From assembly GCA_963779685.1 (NCBI GenBank), contig CAVZZG010000003.1, forward strand, positions 1,550,001 to 1,614,000: a DNA stretch of 64,000 nt, written 5' to 3'. The position numbers and the translations under genes were made by a program. Below, one piece after another: positions 50,878-60,821 of this stretch (positions within the stretch are counted from its first letter, which is position 1; each line of letters opens with the position of its first letter). The stretch comes from CAVZZG01 sp963779685. Its GTDB lineage: Bacteria; Actinomycetota; Thermoleophilia; Gaiellales; F1-60-MAGs149. The notes under the pieces are model-generated. The model ran no database searches. It saw only the letters and a program-made list of their open reading frames with translations, and had not been told where the DNA came from.

Positions 50878-51946
50878 GGAATCGCTCTTCTCGTCGTCGA
50901 CGTTCGTCGTCCCCCCCGTCGGTCTTGCGGAGGAACCGCTGATGCACATCGGCCAGGGCTACGTGCCGCAGAAGAAGATGCTCCTGTTCGCCGGCCGGTC
51001 GAACCCGGACCTGGCGGCGCGGATCGCCGAGCGGCTGTCGGTGGAGTGCGGTCCCGTCACGCTCAAGACCTTCCCGAGCGGCGAGCTGTACGCCCGCTAC
51101 GACGAGTCGATCCGGGGCGCCGACGTCTTCATCGTGCAGTCCTCGGCGCCCGTCGCCGGCATGAGCGTCAACGACTGCCTGATGGAGCTGCTGATCATGG
51201 TGGACGCGGCGTTGCTGGGCTCCGCCAAGCGCATCACCGCGGTGCTGCCGCTCTACCCCTACGCGCGTCAGGACAAGAAGGCGCGGCCGCGCGAGCCGAT
51301 CACGGCCCGCCTGGTGGCGACCATGCTCCACGCCGCCGGCGTCGACCGGGTGCTGACCATGGACCTCCACGCCGGCCAGGTGCAGGGCTTCTTCGACGGG
51401 CCCCTCGACCACATGACCGCGCTGCCGATGTTCGCGCAGCACTTCCGCGACCAGGGCATCCACGGCGACGACGTCTGCGTGGTCTCGGCCGACGCCGGCC
51501 GCACCAAGCTGGCCAAGAAGTTCTCGGAGATGCTGGACGCGTCGCTCGCGATCATCTCGAAGGACCGCCCCGCCCACTCCGTGGCCGAGGTGCTCGAGCT
51601 GATCGGCGCCGAGAACGTGCGCGGCCGCGTCGCGATCATCTCGGACGACATCATCGACACCGCCGGCACGCTCTGCGCGGGCGCCGAGGCCGTCCACAAC
51701 GCCGGCGCCGCGCGCGTGATCGCGGTGGCCACGCACGCCATCTTCTCGCACCCTGCGCTGGAACGGATCGAGCAGAGCGTGCTCGACCAGGTCGTCGTTT
51801 CCGACACGATCCCGGTCAACCCGGCCACCCGCCCGCAGAAGGTGATCGTGCTGCCCTGCCACGAGATCCTCGCCCAGACGATCGACAACATCTTCCGCGA
51901 GGGCTCTGTCTCGGCCATCTTCGACGGCGAGAACCAGCTGTTCTAG
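50870..51946 (+). CDS. prs: Ribose-phosphate pyrophosphokinase
   Basis: The 358-residue protein makes PRPP from ribose 5-phosphate and ATP. Class I signatures: FPSGELYARYDESIRGADVF, VLPLYPYARQDKKARPREPI (flexible loop), MDLHAGQVQGFFDGPLDH and DDIIDTAGTLCAGAE (PRPP loop). About 35 residues precede the usual N-terminus, so Met at residue 25 could be an alternative start. The last codons (ENQLF, TAG) lie in the 15-bp att core of element 2; the displaced copy at 60007 ends in TAA, probably the original stop. Confidence 0.95.
   Translation: MAEESLFSSSTFVVPPVGLAEEPLMHIGQGYVPQKKMLLFAGRSNPDLAARIAERLSVECGPVTLKTFPSGELYARYDESIRGADVFIVQSSAPVAGMSVNDCLMELLIMVDAALLGSAKRITAVLPLYPYARQDKKARPREPITARLVATMLHAAGVDRVLTMDLHAGQVQGFFDGPLDHMTALPMFAQHFRDQGIHGDDVCVVSADAGRTKLAKKFSEMLDASLAIISKDRPAHSVAEVLELIGAENVRGRVAIISDDIIDTAGTLCAGAEAVHNAGAARVIAVATHAIFSHPALERIEQSVLDQVVVSDTIPVNPATRPQKVIVLPCHEILAQTIDNIFREGSVSAIFDGENQLF
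51931..51945. repeat. Left att core at the prs 3' end
   Basis: GAACCAGCTGTTCTA encodes the end of Prs (N-Q-L-F and the first two bases of the stop). GAAC and GTTC form short inverted arms around CAGCT, as in tyrosine-recombinase cores. It is identical to 60007-60021. Confidence 0.85.
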
Positions 51947-51952
51947 GAGTTT

Positions 51953-51967
51953 TGGCTCAACCATGCG
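51953..51967 (+). repeat. Left copy of 15-bp subterminal inverted repeat
   Basis: TGGCTCAACCATGCG here is the exact reverse complement of 59964-59978. It starts 7 bp inside the left core. It is a likely arm-type site for the element 2 integrase. Confidence 0.75.
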
Positions 51968-52045
51968 TGTTTGACGCTCCTTCGGGAGATTCGGGGTAGG
52001 GAAGGGACTGGACGGAGCTGCCGGGCGTGCGTACCATCCGCAGGC

Positions 52046-53057
52046 ATGGCGAGCGTGTGGGTCGTGCGGCGCGAGACGCGGGCTGGCGAGCCCCGGTTCC
52101 ACGTCAAGTGGGAGGGGCCTCCGGTGCCGCTGGTCGACGGTGAGAGGTTCCGGTCGCAGCTGCACCTGGGGGCGTTCAAGACCGAGCGCGAGGCGCGGTC
52201 GCGGGCCCGGTGGGCGCGGGACGAGTGGGCGGCGGGGCGCATCCCCGACCCGAAGCGGATCGTCACGACCACGTTCGCAGCGCGTCGGGTGACGATCGCG
52301 AGCGTGGCTCGCGACTGGCTGGAGAGTCGCGTCGATCTCGCCCCGTCGAGCCGGATGCAGTACCGCAGCCGGGTCGAGCGGATCACCGATGACCTCGGGT
52401 CGATGAGCGTCGAGGAGGTGACGCCGGCGGTCGTGCGTGCCTGGGTCTCGGAGCTCGCGGCCGAGTTCGCGCCGAGCACGACCGGCATCTACCTGCACGT
52501 GCTGCGCCTGGCGCTCGACCACGCAGGGCAGGAGCCCAACGCCGCCCGGCACCGCAGCGTGAAGTTGCCGAAGGGGCGGATGACGAACGTCCGCATCAGG
52601 CTGCCGGCGAGCCGAGACCTCGCGCTGATCCGCGCCGAGCTGCCGGAGCGGCACCGGCGCCTGCTCGACTTCCTCGAGGACACCGGCGTGCGGATCCAGG
52701 AGGCGTGCTTGCTGGACTGGGCGGACGTCGAGCACGACCGCATCCTGATCCGCGGGTCCAAGCGCGCCGCCAGCATGCGCTGGGTCGACCGACGGCTGCA
52801 TCCGATCAGGCTCCTCACCGAGCCACCCGGTGAGGGGCGGGTGTTCGGGCTGACGGACGGCGGGTTCACGGGGCGCCTTGGCGGAGGCGTGCCAGCGCGC
52901 CGGCACGGGCCACTTCTCGCCCCACGACCTGCGCCATCTGCACGGCAGCCGTCTGGTGCGCGCCAGGGCGAGCCCAGCGGACGTCGCCGCGAGGCTTGGC
53001 CACGCCAACGCGGCGACCACGCTCGGCGTCTACACGCACGTCATCGTTCCCGACTGA
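52046..53057 (+). pseudogene. Tyrosine recombinase (integrase of element 2), frameshifted
   Basis: From ATG 52046 the first frame has the arm-binding start VWVVRRETRAGEPRFHVKWE, core-binding RDWLESRVDLAPSSRMQYRSR and the first catalytic Arg in LEDTGVRIQEACLLDWADV. Near 52873 the frame changes by +1 and continues ALAEACQRAGTGHFSPHDLR, HLHGSRLV, RLGHANAATTLGVYTHVI (H-x-x-R, His, Tyr) to TGA 53057. The repaired length is 336 residues. The catalytic set is complete apart from the frame break, so this is either recent inactivation or a sequencing error. Confidence 0.85.
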
Positions 53058-53238
53058 CGCCCATCGGCGGGTCGTCACGAAGCACGCGCAGTACATCCGC
53101 GCGCCGCACCACGACGCGGCGCATGCCGCAGTTGACCCGCGGGACACGGCGCAGCAGGCTGCGGACGGTCGAGGGCGGCAGCCCGGTTTCGGCCTGCACC
53201 TGCTCGCTCGTCATCAGGTCTGGCAGACCGCGTCGCAC
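53041..53238 (-). CDS. Small helix-turn-helix protein, Xis-like
   Basis: The 65-residue protein starts at GTG 53238 (TGAGGCG upstream) or ATG 53214. MTSEQVQAETGLPPSTVRSLLRRVPRV, then VVVRRADVLRVLRDD, is a compact winged-helix of excisionase type. It overlaps the convergent end of the integrase by 17 bp, and its C-terminus DDPPMGVSRER is encoded antisense to it. It is probably the directionality factor of element 2. Confidence 0.65.
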   Translation of the reverse strand: MRRGLPDLMTSEQVQAETGLPPSTVRSLLRRVPRVNCGMRRVVVRRADVLRVLRDDPPMGVSRER

Positions 53239-53425
53239 CGTCGCCTCAGGAGGCCGCCGGGTGGTCGCGGCGGGCGCTCGCGTCTCTGTATCGCAGCGGT
53301 GTTGGCACCCTCGGTCTCCAATCCAAGCCTCTCGACCGTTATATTCACTGAACTGTAGATAAGCTGATACGTGAAGTCAATTCGAGTTAGCGGATCTGTT
53401 CACCGACGGCGTAGAATGCCGGTCG

Positions 53426-53922
53426 ATGACAAGTGGCCAGCTGATCCGCGCGGCCCGGCTTCGTGCCGGGCTGACGCAACAGCAGCTGGCGGATCGGTTG
53501 GGTCGGCCGATCACGCAGGTCAACCGGTGGGAGCGCGATGGTGCCGAGCCGGGCCTCTCGACGCTCCTGCGGGTCCTGCGGGCCTGCGGGTTCGAGCTCG
53601 CGCTGGAGCTTCAACCATTCACCCCGGATCCGAACCTCGACGTCGATCTGGAACGGCTGATGAAACTGAAGCCGGCCGAGCGGCTCCGACTCCTCCTGGA
53701 AGCCAACGGGCCCGAAGATGTCAGCCCGTTCGATCCCATCAGCGTCTTCCGAGAACTCGAGGACCGCCACGTGGCCTACGTGCTGATCGGACCGCTTGCC
53801 GGCGTGCTGCGCGGGACTGGCGAGACGACCAGCGAGGTCATCATCTGCCCCTCGACGGACGAGCGCAGCCTCGGCCGGCTCGCGGAGGCCCTGCGGGCGC
53901 TCGGCGTCCAGCCAGAGCCACT
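53426..53922 (+). pseudogene. XRE helix-turn-helix fused to NTase-fold domain, truncated
   Basis: From ATG 53426 the frame reads SGQLIRAARLRAGLTQQQLA, NRWERDGAEPGLSTLLRVLR, then LLLEANGPEDVSPFDPISVF and HVAYVLIGPLAGVLRGTGET. It is close to the two separate proteins at 42229-43015, here in one frame. After RLAEALRALGVQPEP the homology stops and the frame runs antisense into the RHS gene. The NTase motif again lacks Asp-x-Asp (TSEVIICP). It is probably a recombination-truncated paralogue. Confidence 0.75.
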
Positions 53923-56900
53923 GGGCGGCGCCGGTGGCGTCGGTGACGTCGGAGACGTCGCCGCGGGGGTCGTGGTGGTAGTAGAAGGCCGCCGTCGGCG
54001 TGGTCATCGAGGCGGCGCCCAGCGGCGTGGTGAGGTAGCGGCGGGTGAGGGTGCCGGCGGGGGTGCGCTCGAGCGCGATCTCGGGCATGCCGGTCTCGGC
54101 GAGCGGATCCCATGTGTAGCGCAGGTCGGCGCCTGCGGGGGTGGTGCTCTGGATGCGGTTGTTGTCGCCGTCGTAGGCGTAGATGCTGGTGATGCCGGCG
54201 GTGGTGGCGCTGGTCTGGCGGTTTGCCAGGTCGTAGGTGAAGCTGGTTGTGCCGGCGGTTGCCTGGTTGCCGTTCGGGTCGTAGGTGTAGTTGGTGACGG
54301 TGCCGTTGTTGGTGCTGGTCAGCTGGTCGGCGGCGTTGTAGGTCGAGATGATCGTGCCGGGGTTTGAGAGGGTGCCGGTGCGGGTCTCGCTCGTGCGGTT
54401 GTCGACCTTGTCGTAGCCGTAGGTGATGGTGGCGGGCGCGCCGGTGCAGTCGGTGGCGTTTGAGGCGACGTTCCAGCAGTCGCTGGTGATCCGGTTTCGG
54501 GTGTCGTATGCGTAGAGCTCGGTGGTGATGACGAGGTTGCGGAGCGTCGATTGTTTGGTCGGGTTTCCGGCCGCATCCAGCGTCCAGGTGAATTTCGAGA
54601 GGCTTGTGCCGGCCTTGGCGTTGTCGACGCTCGTCAGCCGGCCGGCGCGGTCGAAGGTGCGGGTCTCGGTGTAGCCGTTCCCCGCCGGGAGCGCGACGCT
54701 GGTGATGTTCCCGGCCTCGTCGTAACCGACGGTGGTGGTCGCCGACGCGGCGGTGTGGGTGGTCGGCCGCTCGTCGTCGTCGAAGCCGATGTTCGTGATC
54801 GTGCCGTCGGGCAGTGTCCGGCTGGTGACGTTGTCGGCGGCGTCGTAGCCGTAGTGCAGGGTGCCGTTGACGCCGGCGACGCCTCCGGTACGGACGATGT
54901 CGGTGAGCCGATCGGCGTTGTCGAACGTGTAGGTGGAGGTGCCGGCCTGGTCGATCATCGTCGCCGGCCGCCCAGCGGTGTCGTAGCTGCGGGTGGAGCC
55001 GGCGGTCGCGTCGGAGTAGGCGACGCTGGTCTGGCGGCTCATCCGGTCGTAGCCGTAGGTGATGAGGCCATCGCCGGCGGTGCCGGTGGCGGTGCCGGCG
55101 GGCGTCTCGACGGTCTTGGGGTTGCCGTTGGCGTCGTAGGTGAAGTTGGTGGTGCCGATCGGCGTCGTCTCTGAGGAGAGCCGCTCGTCGAGCGCGTAGG
55201 TCCAGGTGGTGGCGTGGGTGTTGGGGTCGGTGCGGGTGGCGAGATTTGAGTCGCCGTCGTAGGCGTAGGTCGTGTTGACCGAGCCGGTCGCGCCGGCCGC
55301 GGGCGGCGTGACGGTCTGGATTCGGTTCAACACGTCGAACACGAACTGGGTCTGGTTGGTTCGCTGGTCGGTGACGCTGGTGAGGTTGTTGATGGCGTCC
55401 CAGCCGTACTGCACGATGTTGCCGAGCGGGTCGGTGACGCTGGTGCGGTTGCCGGCCTCGTCGTAGCCGTACGTCCAGGTGTAGAGCGACGGGTTGCCGC
55501 CAGCCACGTTGCCGCGCGGTTCGACCATGGTGGCGGTGCGGCCGTCGTTATCGAGCGTGTAGGTGGTTTGGTAGCCCAGCGGGGTGGTGACGCTCTTCGT
55601 CTCGCCGGTGGGCCAGTAGCTGTAGGCGGTCACCTTGCCGCTGGTCTGGCCCTTCGCGTCCTTCATCGTCAACGGCCGGTTGAGCTTGTCGAACGTGAAC
55701 GACACCACGTGCGTGAGCCCGTCGGTGCGGGAGGTGACGTTGCCGTTGGCGTCGTAGGTGACGTTCTTGGTGTGCCCGAGCGCGTCCGTCCAGAGGTTCG
55801 GGCGGTCGAGTTCGTCGTAGGCGACCTGGCGGGTTCCGCCGTCAGGGTGCGCCTGGCTGGTCTGGTTCCCGGCGTTGTCGTAGCCGTACGTCCAGGTGAA
55901 GTCGGCCGGTGTCCCGCCGGCGACGTTGCCGTTGGGCTCCACCATCGTCACCAGCTGCCCGGCGGTGTCGTAGTCGTACGTCGCTAGATTCCCGGTCGCC
56001 GACTGCACCGACTTCAACTGGCCGTCGGGCCAGTACAACCGAGTGGTGACTCCGCCCCGCGGGGCGGTGGTCTTCCACAACCGGCTAGCGATGTCGTAGT
56101 CGTAGGTGGTGGTGCGCTGCACCCCGCCGACATCGACCAGCACCCGCGTGTGCAGCAAGCCGGCGTCGTCGTAGGTCGACGTCGCGGTGTTCAAACGCGC
56201 GTCGGTGACGGTGGTGACGTGGTCGGCCTCGTCGTAGCCGAACTGCGGTCAGGTACCCGGCTGGAACCGGTGGCACGTTGCCGCGCGGGTCGCGCTTTGA
56301 CAGCATCCGCCCGGAGCTGTCGAAGGTGTAGGTCGTCTTCAACCCCAGCGGGCTGGTGATCTTCGTCAGGTTCCCGGACGCGTCGTAGTCGAATAGCGTC
56401 GTCTTCGCACGCTGGTTCTGGACGCTCTTCTTCTTGCCGATCACGGTCGCCGGCGGGGTGGGGGTGGACGTCGCCGTCCAGTACTTGAAGGTCGTCACGC
56501 CGCTCTCGCGGTCGGTGATGGACTTCAACTGGCCGACCTGGTAGTCGGTCGCGGCATCCGACGCCGTCGCGTACGCGTAGGTCATCGTGTTGCCGCGCGG
56601 GTCGGTCTCCGACACGGCGTCGTTGGTTGAGTTGTACGCGCGCCGGGTGACGATGTTGGAGGGCGCTGGGCCGGTTTCCAGCACCACGTTGCCGTGGGCG
56701 TCGGAGGCGGCCGCCCGGGTGTAGCCACGCCCGTCGGTGACGGTCGCGCGGCGACCCATCGCGTCGTACGTGAAGCTCGTCGTTCGGCTTGTCAGCCACG
56801 TCATCGTTCCCGCACCAGTTCTGGCCGCTGGTCGCCAGCGCGTGCGTGACCGGCCCGCGATCGACAGGCAGCGTCGTCGCCGGCTAGGGTCGACCGCGCC

Positions 56901-57790
56901 GTAGCTGAGATGCGCGTTAGCGGTTCCAAGCGCGCACGCCTGGAACACGGTTCGACCCCAGTATGTCCCTGTCCAATCGGCCTGCAGCGTCGCGTACGTG
57001 ATCGTCAGCTGCGACCACGTCTCCGCGGTCGACAACCCGAACGTGCCGTTGTCGTAGATCGCGTTTGCCGGCTTGCCAGCGACATGCCCGTCCGGCGCCA
57101 GCGGCAGGCTCGCGCCGGTCGTATTGCCGATATTCACGCCATAACGAGTGTTCGCCCAGAACGACGACCCGCTCAACTGCCGACGCTGCGGCGGTGTAGC
57201 CCGCCGTCATGTTGAACCGCACGCCATCGGTCGCGTTTGCCCAGAATGCCGAATCCTGCACCGTCACCTGCGCGTTGTTCACGAATAGGCCGCTGCCGTG
57301 CTTCGCGGTGCCGACGAAGCCGTTGGTCTCTAACTTCGTGCGCCGCATTACCACTGACGCTGCCGTTCCAGTCGTCCCGCCATAAACGCCCAGCCCGGAC
57401 ACCGAGCTGTTCATGAACGTCGAGTCTCGACGGTCACGACGCCACCGTTCACGAACACCATCGCGTTCGCGTCCGACACCCCCGCGCTACCGCCATACCG
57501 CGCGTTCACGAACTTCAACGATGACGATACCGTCCGAGGAACGACCAGCCCGCTCCACTGCCCAGGCGCCGAATCGGTCGTCGACGTGAACGTGATCCGC
57601 GCACCAGCCGTCCCGTTCGCCTGCAACGATCCGCTCACCGTCAACGCGCTCGTGCCGGCGTTGCCCTGCACCACAACACCCGGCGCGACGGTCAACGTCA
57701 CTCCGGCTGCCACCGTGACATTTCCCGTCATCACGTACGGCGACCCCGCAAGCGACCAGGTGTATTCGTCGAAATCGTCCGTGGTGCTGG
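53920..57790 (-). pseudogene. RHS/YD-repeat protein, truncated at both ends and frameshifted
   Basis: Minus-strand pieces give a secreted RHS-type polypeptide. A beta-helix-like N-terminal part (DDFDEYTWSLAGSPYVMTGN, VTVAAGVTLTVAPGVVVQGN) leads into more than 20 YD repeats (e.g. YDYDTAGQLVTMVEPNGNVA; YGYDEAGNRTSVTDPLGN) and the core-end motif YYHHDPRGDVSDVTDATG. Frame changes occur near 57417, 57185 and 56246. No signal peptide or C-terminal toxin remains: upstream it is joined to the relaxase near 57790, downstream to the NTase gene near 53920. RHS proteins normally encapsulate and deliver a C-terminal toxin. Confidence 0.8.
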
Positions 57791-59586
57791 CGGCGGTTGC
57801 TGGCGAGTTCGACCGCGCCCAGCCGGTCGACCAGCTCTGCGAACAACCCGCCGGCGCCAACCGAGGGCAGCTGGGCGGCGTCTCCGACCAGCACCAGCTT
57901 GCCACGGGCCTGGTCGACGTGGCTGATGAGGCGGGCGAGGGTTCGTGTGTCGGCGGTGCTGGCCTCGTCGACGATCACGACTGCGCCGCGGGGCAGGCCT
58001 GATTCGAGGTCGGCGTCCGCGACCAGGCCGTGCAGGGTGGTTGCCCGTAGTCCCGTCTCCTGCCCGAGCTTCTGGGCGGCGATTCCGGACGGCGCGGCGC
58101 CTAGCACGACGCAGCCACGTTGCGTGAAGGCGTCGGCGCAAACGCGAAGGGCGGTGGTCTTGCCCGCACCGGCGTGGCCGACGACGCACACGATCCGATC
58201 CTCCGAGCGGGTGACGTGCTCGATCATGGCCTGCTGGTCGGCACCCAGCTCGACCCGCGCGGCCTGAGTGGCGCGCATCAGGTCGACGACACCTGCCCGG
58301 GGGGCGCCCGCGTGGATGCCGCGCTTGGCGGCATTCAGTACGGCGAGTTCGGCATCGATCAGGTCGCGGGTCGAGAGCCGGGCCGGGACACCGGGCGCCG
58401 CGTCAGCCACGTGCACGACACCGGGCGTCCGGGCGAGCTGGTCGACGAGGGCGAGCACGGTGTCGGCCTGAGCGCCGTTGCGGTGGGCCTCGGCCCACGC
58501 TCGCACCAGCTCCGCGCTGCTGAAGGTCGTGTCCTTCTCGGTCAACCCGCGTGGCGACAACAGCTGGCGCGTCGTCGCGCGTTGCTCGCGATGATCCATC
58601 GCCTGCCATCGGGCTCGTCCCAGTATGTGCTCGAGGTCGCCGGGGGTGAGACCATGTTCTGCGGCCTGTGCCCGCCAGTTGCTACGGAGGGACTCGAGGT
58701 CGGCGCTGGTCTTGGTGTCCCGGGTGATGATCGCCGCCACCTGCGCTGCCCGCCACCCACCGCTTCCGTGGTCGGCAAGGTGCTGCTCGATCTGTTGGCG
58801 CCGGGTCGAGAAGTGCCGCAGCACGCTCGCCGAGACGCCACGGATCTCGCCCATCCCTTTCGACGGCTCGCCCCAATCCACCCCCAGCCGGCTCGTCAGC
58901 TCGTAGCGGACGTGCGCCTCGTACAGGTAGCCCGCCGCCAACCGGTAGCTGCGAAGCAGCGCATCCCCCTCCAATGTCCGCCACCTCCCGTCGCGACCGC
59001 TCCGGGTGAGGTTGGCGACGATCACGTGGGTATGCAGGTGCGGATCCAGCGCCCGGCTGGTGCGGTGCGTGAAGGCCGCCGCAACGAATCCCTCGCCCCG
59101 CTCCCGCTCCACGCCGTTGCGGCCACTTCTGGTCGCGCACGCCTCCCGCTCGAGGTAGCCGACCGCCGACCGCCAAGCAGCCTCATGAGCGGCCTCGACC
59201 TCGCGGCGGACTCGGGGGTCGCCGAGCGCCCAGAGCACGCTGGCGCTCTTCGGGACGCTGAACACCAGATCGAACCCGCCCACCGGCTCCAACCGCCGCG
59301 TCGAGGCAACCCGCCGGCCAGTGTCCGGATCGAGCCGCACCACCCGGATGTCCCGCGGCGGGTAATGGCGCCGCAGGCGCACGCCGCTAGCGGGATCGAC
59401 CCCGGAGATCAACTCGCCGAGCTGGCCGTGCTCCACCCGACCGAAGAGGCCGAGCAACTCCGCACCTGCACCGGCCCACACGCCGGGCGCCTCACCCCGA
59501 CCGGCGTGGTAGTCGTCCAGACCTCGCGCCACGCTCGCCTCGTAGTAGGCCTCCCGGCCCGGCGCGAGCTTCGCGACGCTCAACAC
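57790..59586 (-). pseudogene. MobF-family relaxase (TrwC/TraA-like), 3' truncated
   Basis: The start GTG 59586 (GGGGAGG upstream) begins VLSVAKLAPGREAYYEASVA with the catalytic Tyr pair. The histidine triad is in THRTSRALDPHLHTHVIVAN. A RecD-like helicase part follows: Walker A CVVGHAGAGKTTALRV, Walker B AVVIVDEAST, then LVGDAAQLPSVGAGGLFAEL. After VELASNRRQ the family sequence ends and RHS sequence starts. About 600 of a usual 900 or more residues remain, so the nicking domain may survive but the helicase is incomplete. Relaxases nick oriT for conjugative transfer. Confidence 0.85.
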
Positions 59587-59851
59587 GCCGTCGCCTCCCC
59601 GGCGGACAGGATGGGACACGCATCAGGATGCATTTCGCGTTCTTCTTGACAAAGCGGTCGGGGACACCGCAGCCGCACGAGTCGCTGATGGCACGGCCGG
59701 TGCGCATCGCCCACGCATCGACATCGCGGCGGCGCCAGACCAGACTCCGTCCCAGACGTCCGATCGGACGGGCGAAGCCCGGTTGGCCGGAGAGCTGGTG
59801 GGCGCGCTGCCGCGACACGCCGAGCAGCCGCGCGACATCTGCCGCGATCAC
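59492..59851 (-). CDS. AlpA-like helix-turn-helix protein
   Basis: From GTG 59851 the sequence IAADVARLLGVSRQRAHQLS, GQPGFARPIGRLGRSLVWRRRDVDAWA is an AlpA-type winged helix, closely similar to the element 1 protein at 38691. The frame stays open to 59492, overlapping the relaxase start by 95 bp. That Arg-rich tail is probably non-functional, so the real protein may be shorter. It probably controls the relaxase gene. Confidence 0.65.
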   Translation of the reverse strand: MIAADVARLLGVSRQRAHQLSGQPGFARPIGRLGRSLVWRRRDVDAWAMRTGRAISDSCGCGVPDRFVKKNAKCILMRVPSCPPGRRRRVERREARAGPGGLLRGERGARSGRLPRRSG

Positions 59852-59963
59852 CAGCTCGGCGTTCCTCGCCGCGCCTGATGAGAAACGACGCCATCACGCC
59901 TCCCCGGGGTAGGACGGGGGAAGGTCGTGGCGCTCCTCGACGGCCTCAGCGCCGAAGCTAAAC

Positions 59964-59978
59964 CGCATGGTTGAGCCA
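59964..59978 (-). repeat. Right copy of 15-bp subterminal inverted repeat
   Basis: CGCATGGTTGAGCCA is the exact reverse complement of 51953-51967 and ends 28 bp before the right att core. Confidence 0.75.
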
Positions 59979-60006
59979 GACAACGCCATCCCCGACGCCG
60001 CCTGGG

Positions 60007-60021
60007 GAACCAGCTGTTCTA
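60007..60021. repeat. Right att core, displaced prs 3' end
   Basis: GAACCAGCTGTTCTA is identical to the end of prs at 51931-51945. The next base makes TAA, so this fragment still spells the original last codons and stop of prs. The DUF1508 gene starts its stop codon only 6 bp further on. Confidence 0.85.
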
Positions 60022-60026
60022 ACCGG

Positions 60027-60203
60027 TCAGTCCGGTTCGACGATGTCCGCCGAGGCGGCCTTCTCCCGGACGTTTGCGGCTGCCCGCCGGGCAGCCGTCT
60101 TGCTGCTGAATGCCTCACCCGACGATGCGGCGATGCGACCGTTGCGAGCGATCAGCCGCCAGCGCCACTTCACCTTCGCATCGCGATACAGCTCGAACTT
60201 CAT
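60027..60203 (-). CDS. DUF1508 (YegP-like) small protein
   Basis: The 58-residue protein starts at ATG 60203 with GGGAGG upstream. MKFELYRDAKVKWRWRLIAR, NGRIAASSGEAFSSKTAARR and SADIVEPD match the DUF1508 beta-beta-beta-alpha unit over its full length. Family function is unknown. The gene ends against the right att core of element 2, so before integration it converged on prs. Confidence 0.88.
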   Translation of the reverse strand: MKFELYRDAKVKWRWRLIARNGRIAASSGEAFSSKTAARRAAANVREKAASADIVEPD

Positions 60204-60335
60204 CCGCAGCCTCCCTTCACCACGACGCTACTAGCCGCGTAGCTCGGGCGCATCGGCACAGTCTCTCGACGTCGATACGGGTTCGCCGCAGGACGCGGGC
60301 GACCGATGCAGCGACGGCGTTTGCGGTGTGTATAA

Positions 60336-60351
60336 TGCTTGCCAGCAAGCA
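60336..60351. promoter_or_regulatory. MarR operator
   Basis: TGCTTGC-CA-GCAAGCA is a perfect 7+2+7 inverted repeat 12 bp before the MarR ATG. It overlaps a TATAAT (60331-60336) that fits a -10 box, so binding would block the MarR/MFS promoter. Confidence 0.75.
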
Positions 60352-60362
60352 AGTATATTCCC

Positions 60363-60821
60363 ATGACTCCTCCCACACCGCACACCTCGACGTTGGACGA
60401 CGTCACGCGCCTTCGCATCGCGATCGGCGTGCTGGCGCGCTCGCTCCGGCACACCCCGGCCGGCGCCGGCATGACGCCGGCCGAGTTGTCGACGCTCGCC
60501 GCCATCGCGCGCACCGGGCCGATCGGCCTCTCCGAGCTGGCGTCGCAGGAGCGGCTCAACCCGACGATGCTCTCGCGGATCACCGGCAGGCTCTGCGAGG
60601 CCGGGCTGATCGCCCGCTCGTCGGCCCAGGACGACCGGCGGGCTGCGCAGGTCGACGTCACCGCCGCCGGCCGGGCGCGGCACGAGCGCATCCAGGCCGA
60701 GCGGACGGCGAGCGTCTCCCGGCACCTGGCCGAACTGCCCGGCGACGAGGCGGCGACGCTGATCGCCGCACTGCCGGCACTCGAAGCGCTGGCCGCATCC
60801 CTGCGAGACGACCCGCGGTGA
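60363..60821 (+). CDS. MarR family transcriptional regulator
   Basis: The 152-residue protein has the MarR winged helix: MTPAELSTLAAIARTGPIGL, LASQERLNPTMLSRITGRLC and the wing ARSSAQDDRRAAQVDVTAAG (Asp-Arg). It overlaps the MFS gene by 4 bp (GTGA). It most likely represses this two-gene operon through the palindrome at 60336-60351 and is released by the transporter's substrate. Confidence 0.92.
   Translation: MTPPTPHTSTLDDVTRLRIAIGVLARSLRHTPAGAGMTPAELSTLAAIARTGPIGLSELASQERLNPTMLSRITGRLCEAGLIARSSAQDDRRAAQVDVTAAGRARHERIQAERTASVSRHLAELPGDEAATLIAALPALEALAASLRDDPR

Larger units (their letters stand above)
51931..60021. mobile_element. Integrative element 2 in the 3' end of prs
   Basis: The 15-bp repeat GAACCAGCTGTTCTA marks the end of prs (51931-51945) and recurs at 60007-60021, 8,076 bp away. 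Inside, 15-bp inverted repeats lie at 51953-51967 and 59964-59978. The integrase gene begins 100 bp from the prs end. Cargo comprises a Xis-like HTH, a truncated XRE/NTase gene, a decayed RHS gene, a truncated MobF relaxase and an AlpA-like HTH. With these breaks the element is probably immobile now. Confidence 0.85.

Noticed and set aside
53920..57790. CRISPR-like or tandem DNA repeats
   Set aside because: The periodicity is that of YD protein repeats; units vary in length and sequence, and there are no constant spacers or cas genes.
52000..60000. Element 2 as a prophage
   Set aside because: No capsid, portal, terminase or lysis gene; the presence of a MobF relaxase points to a conjugative or mobilisable element.
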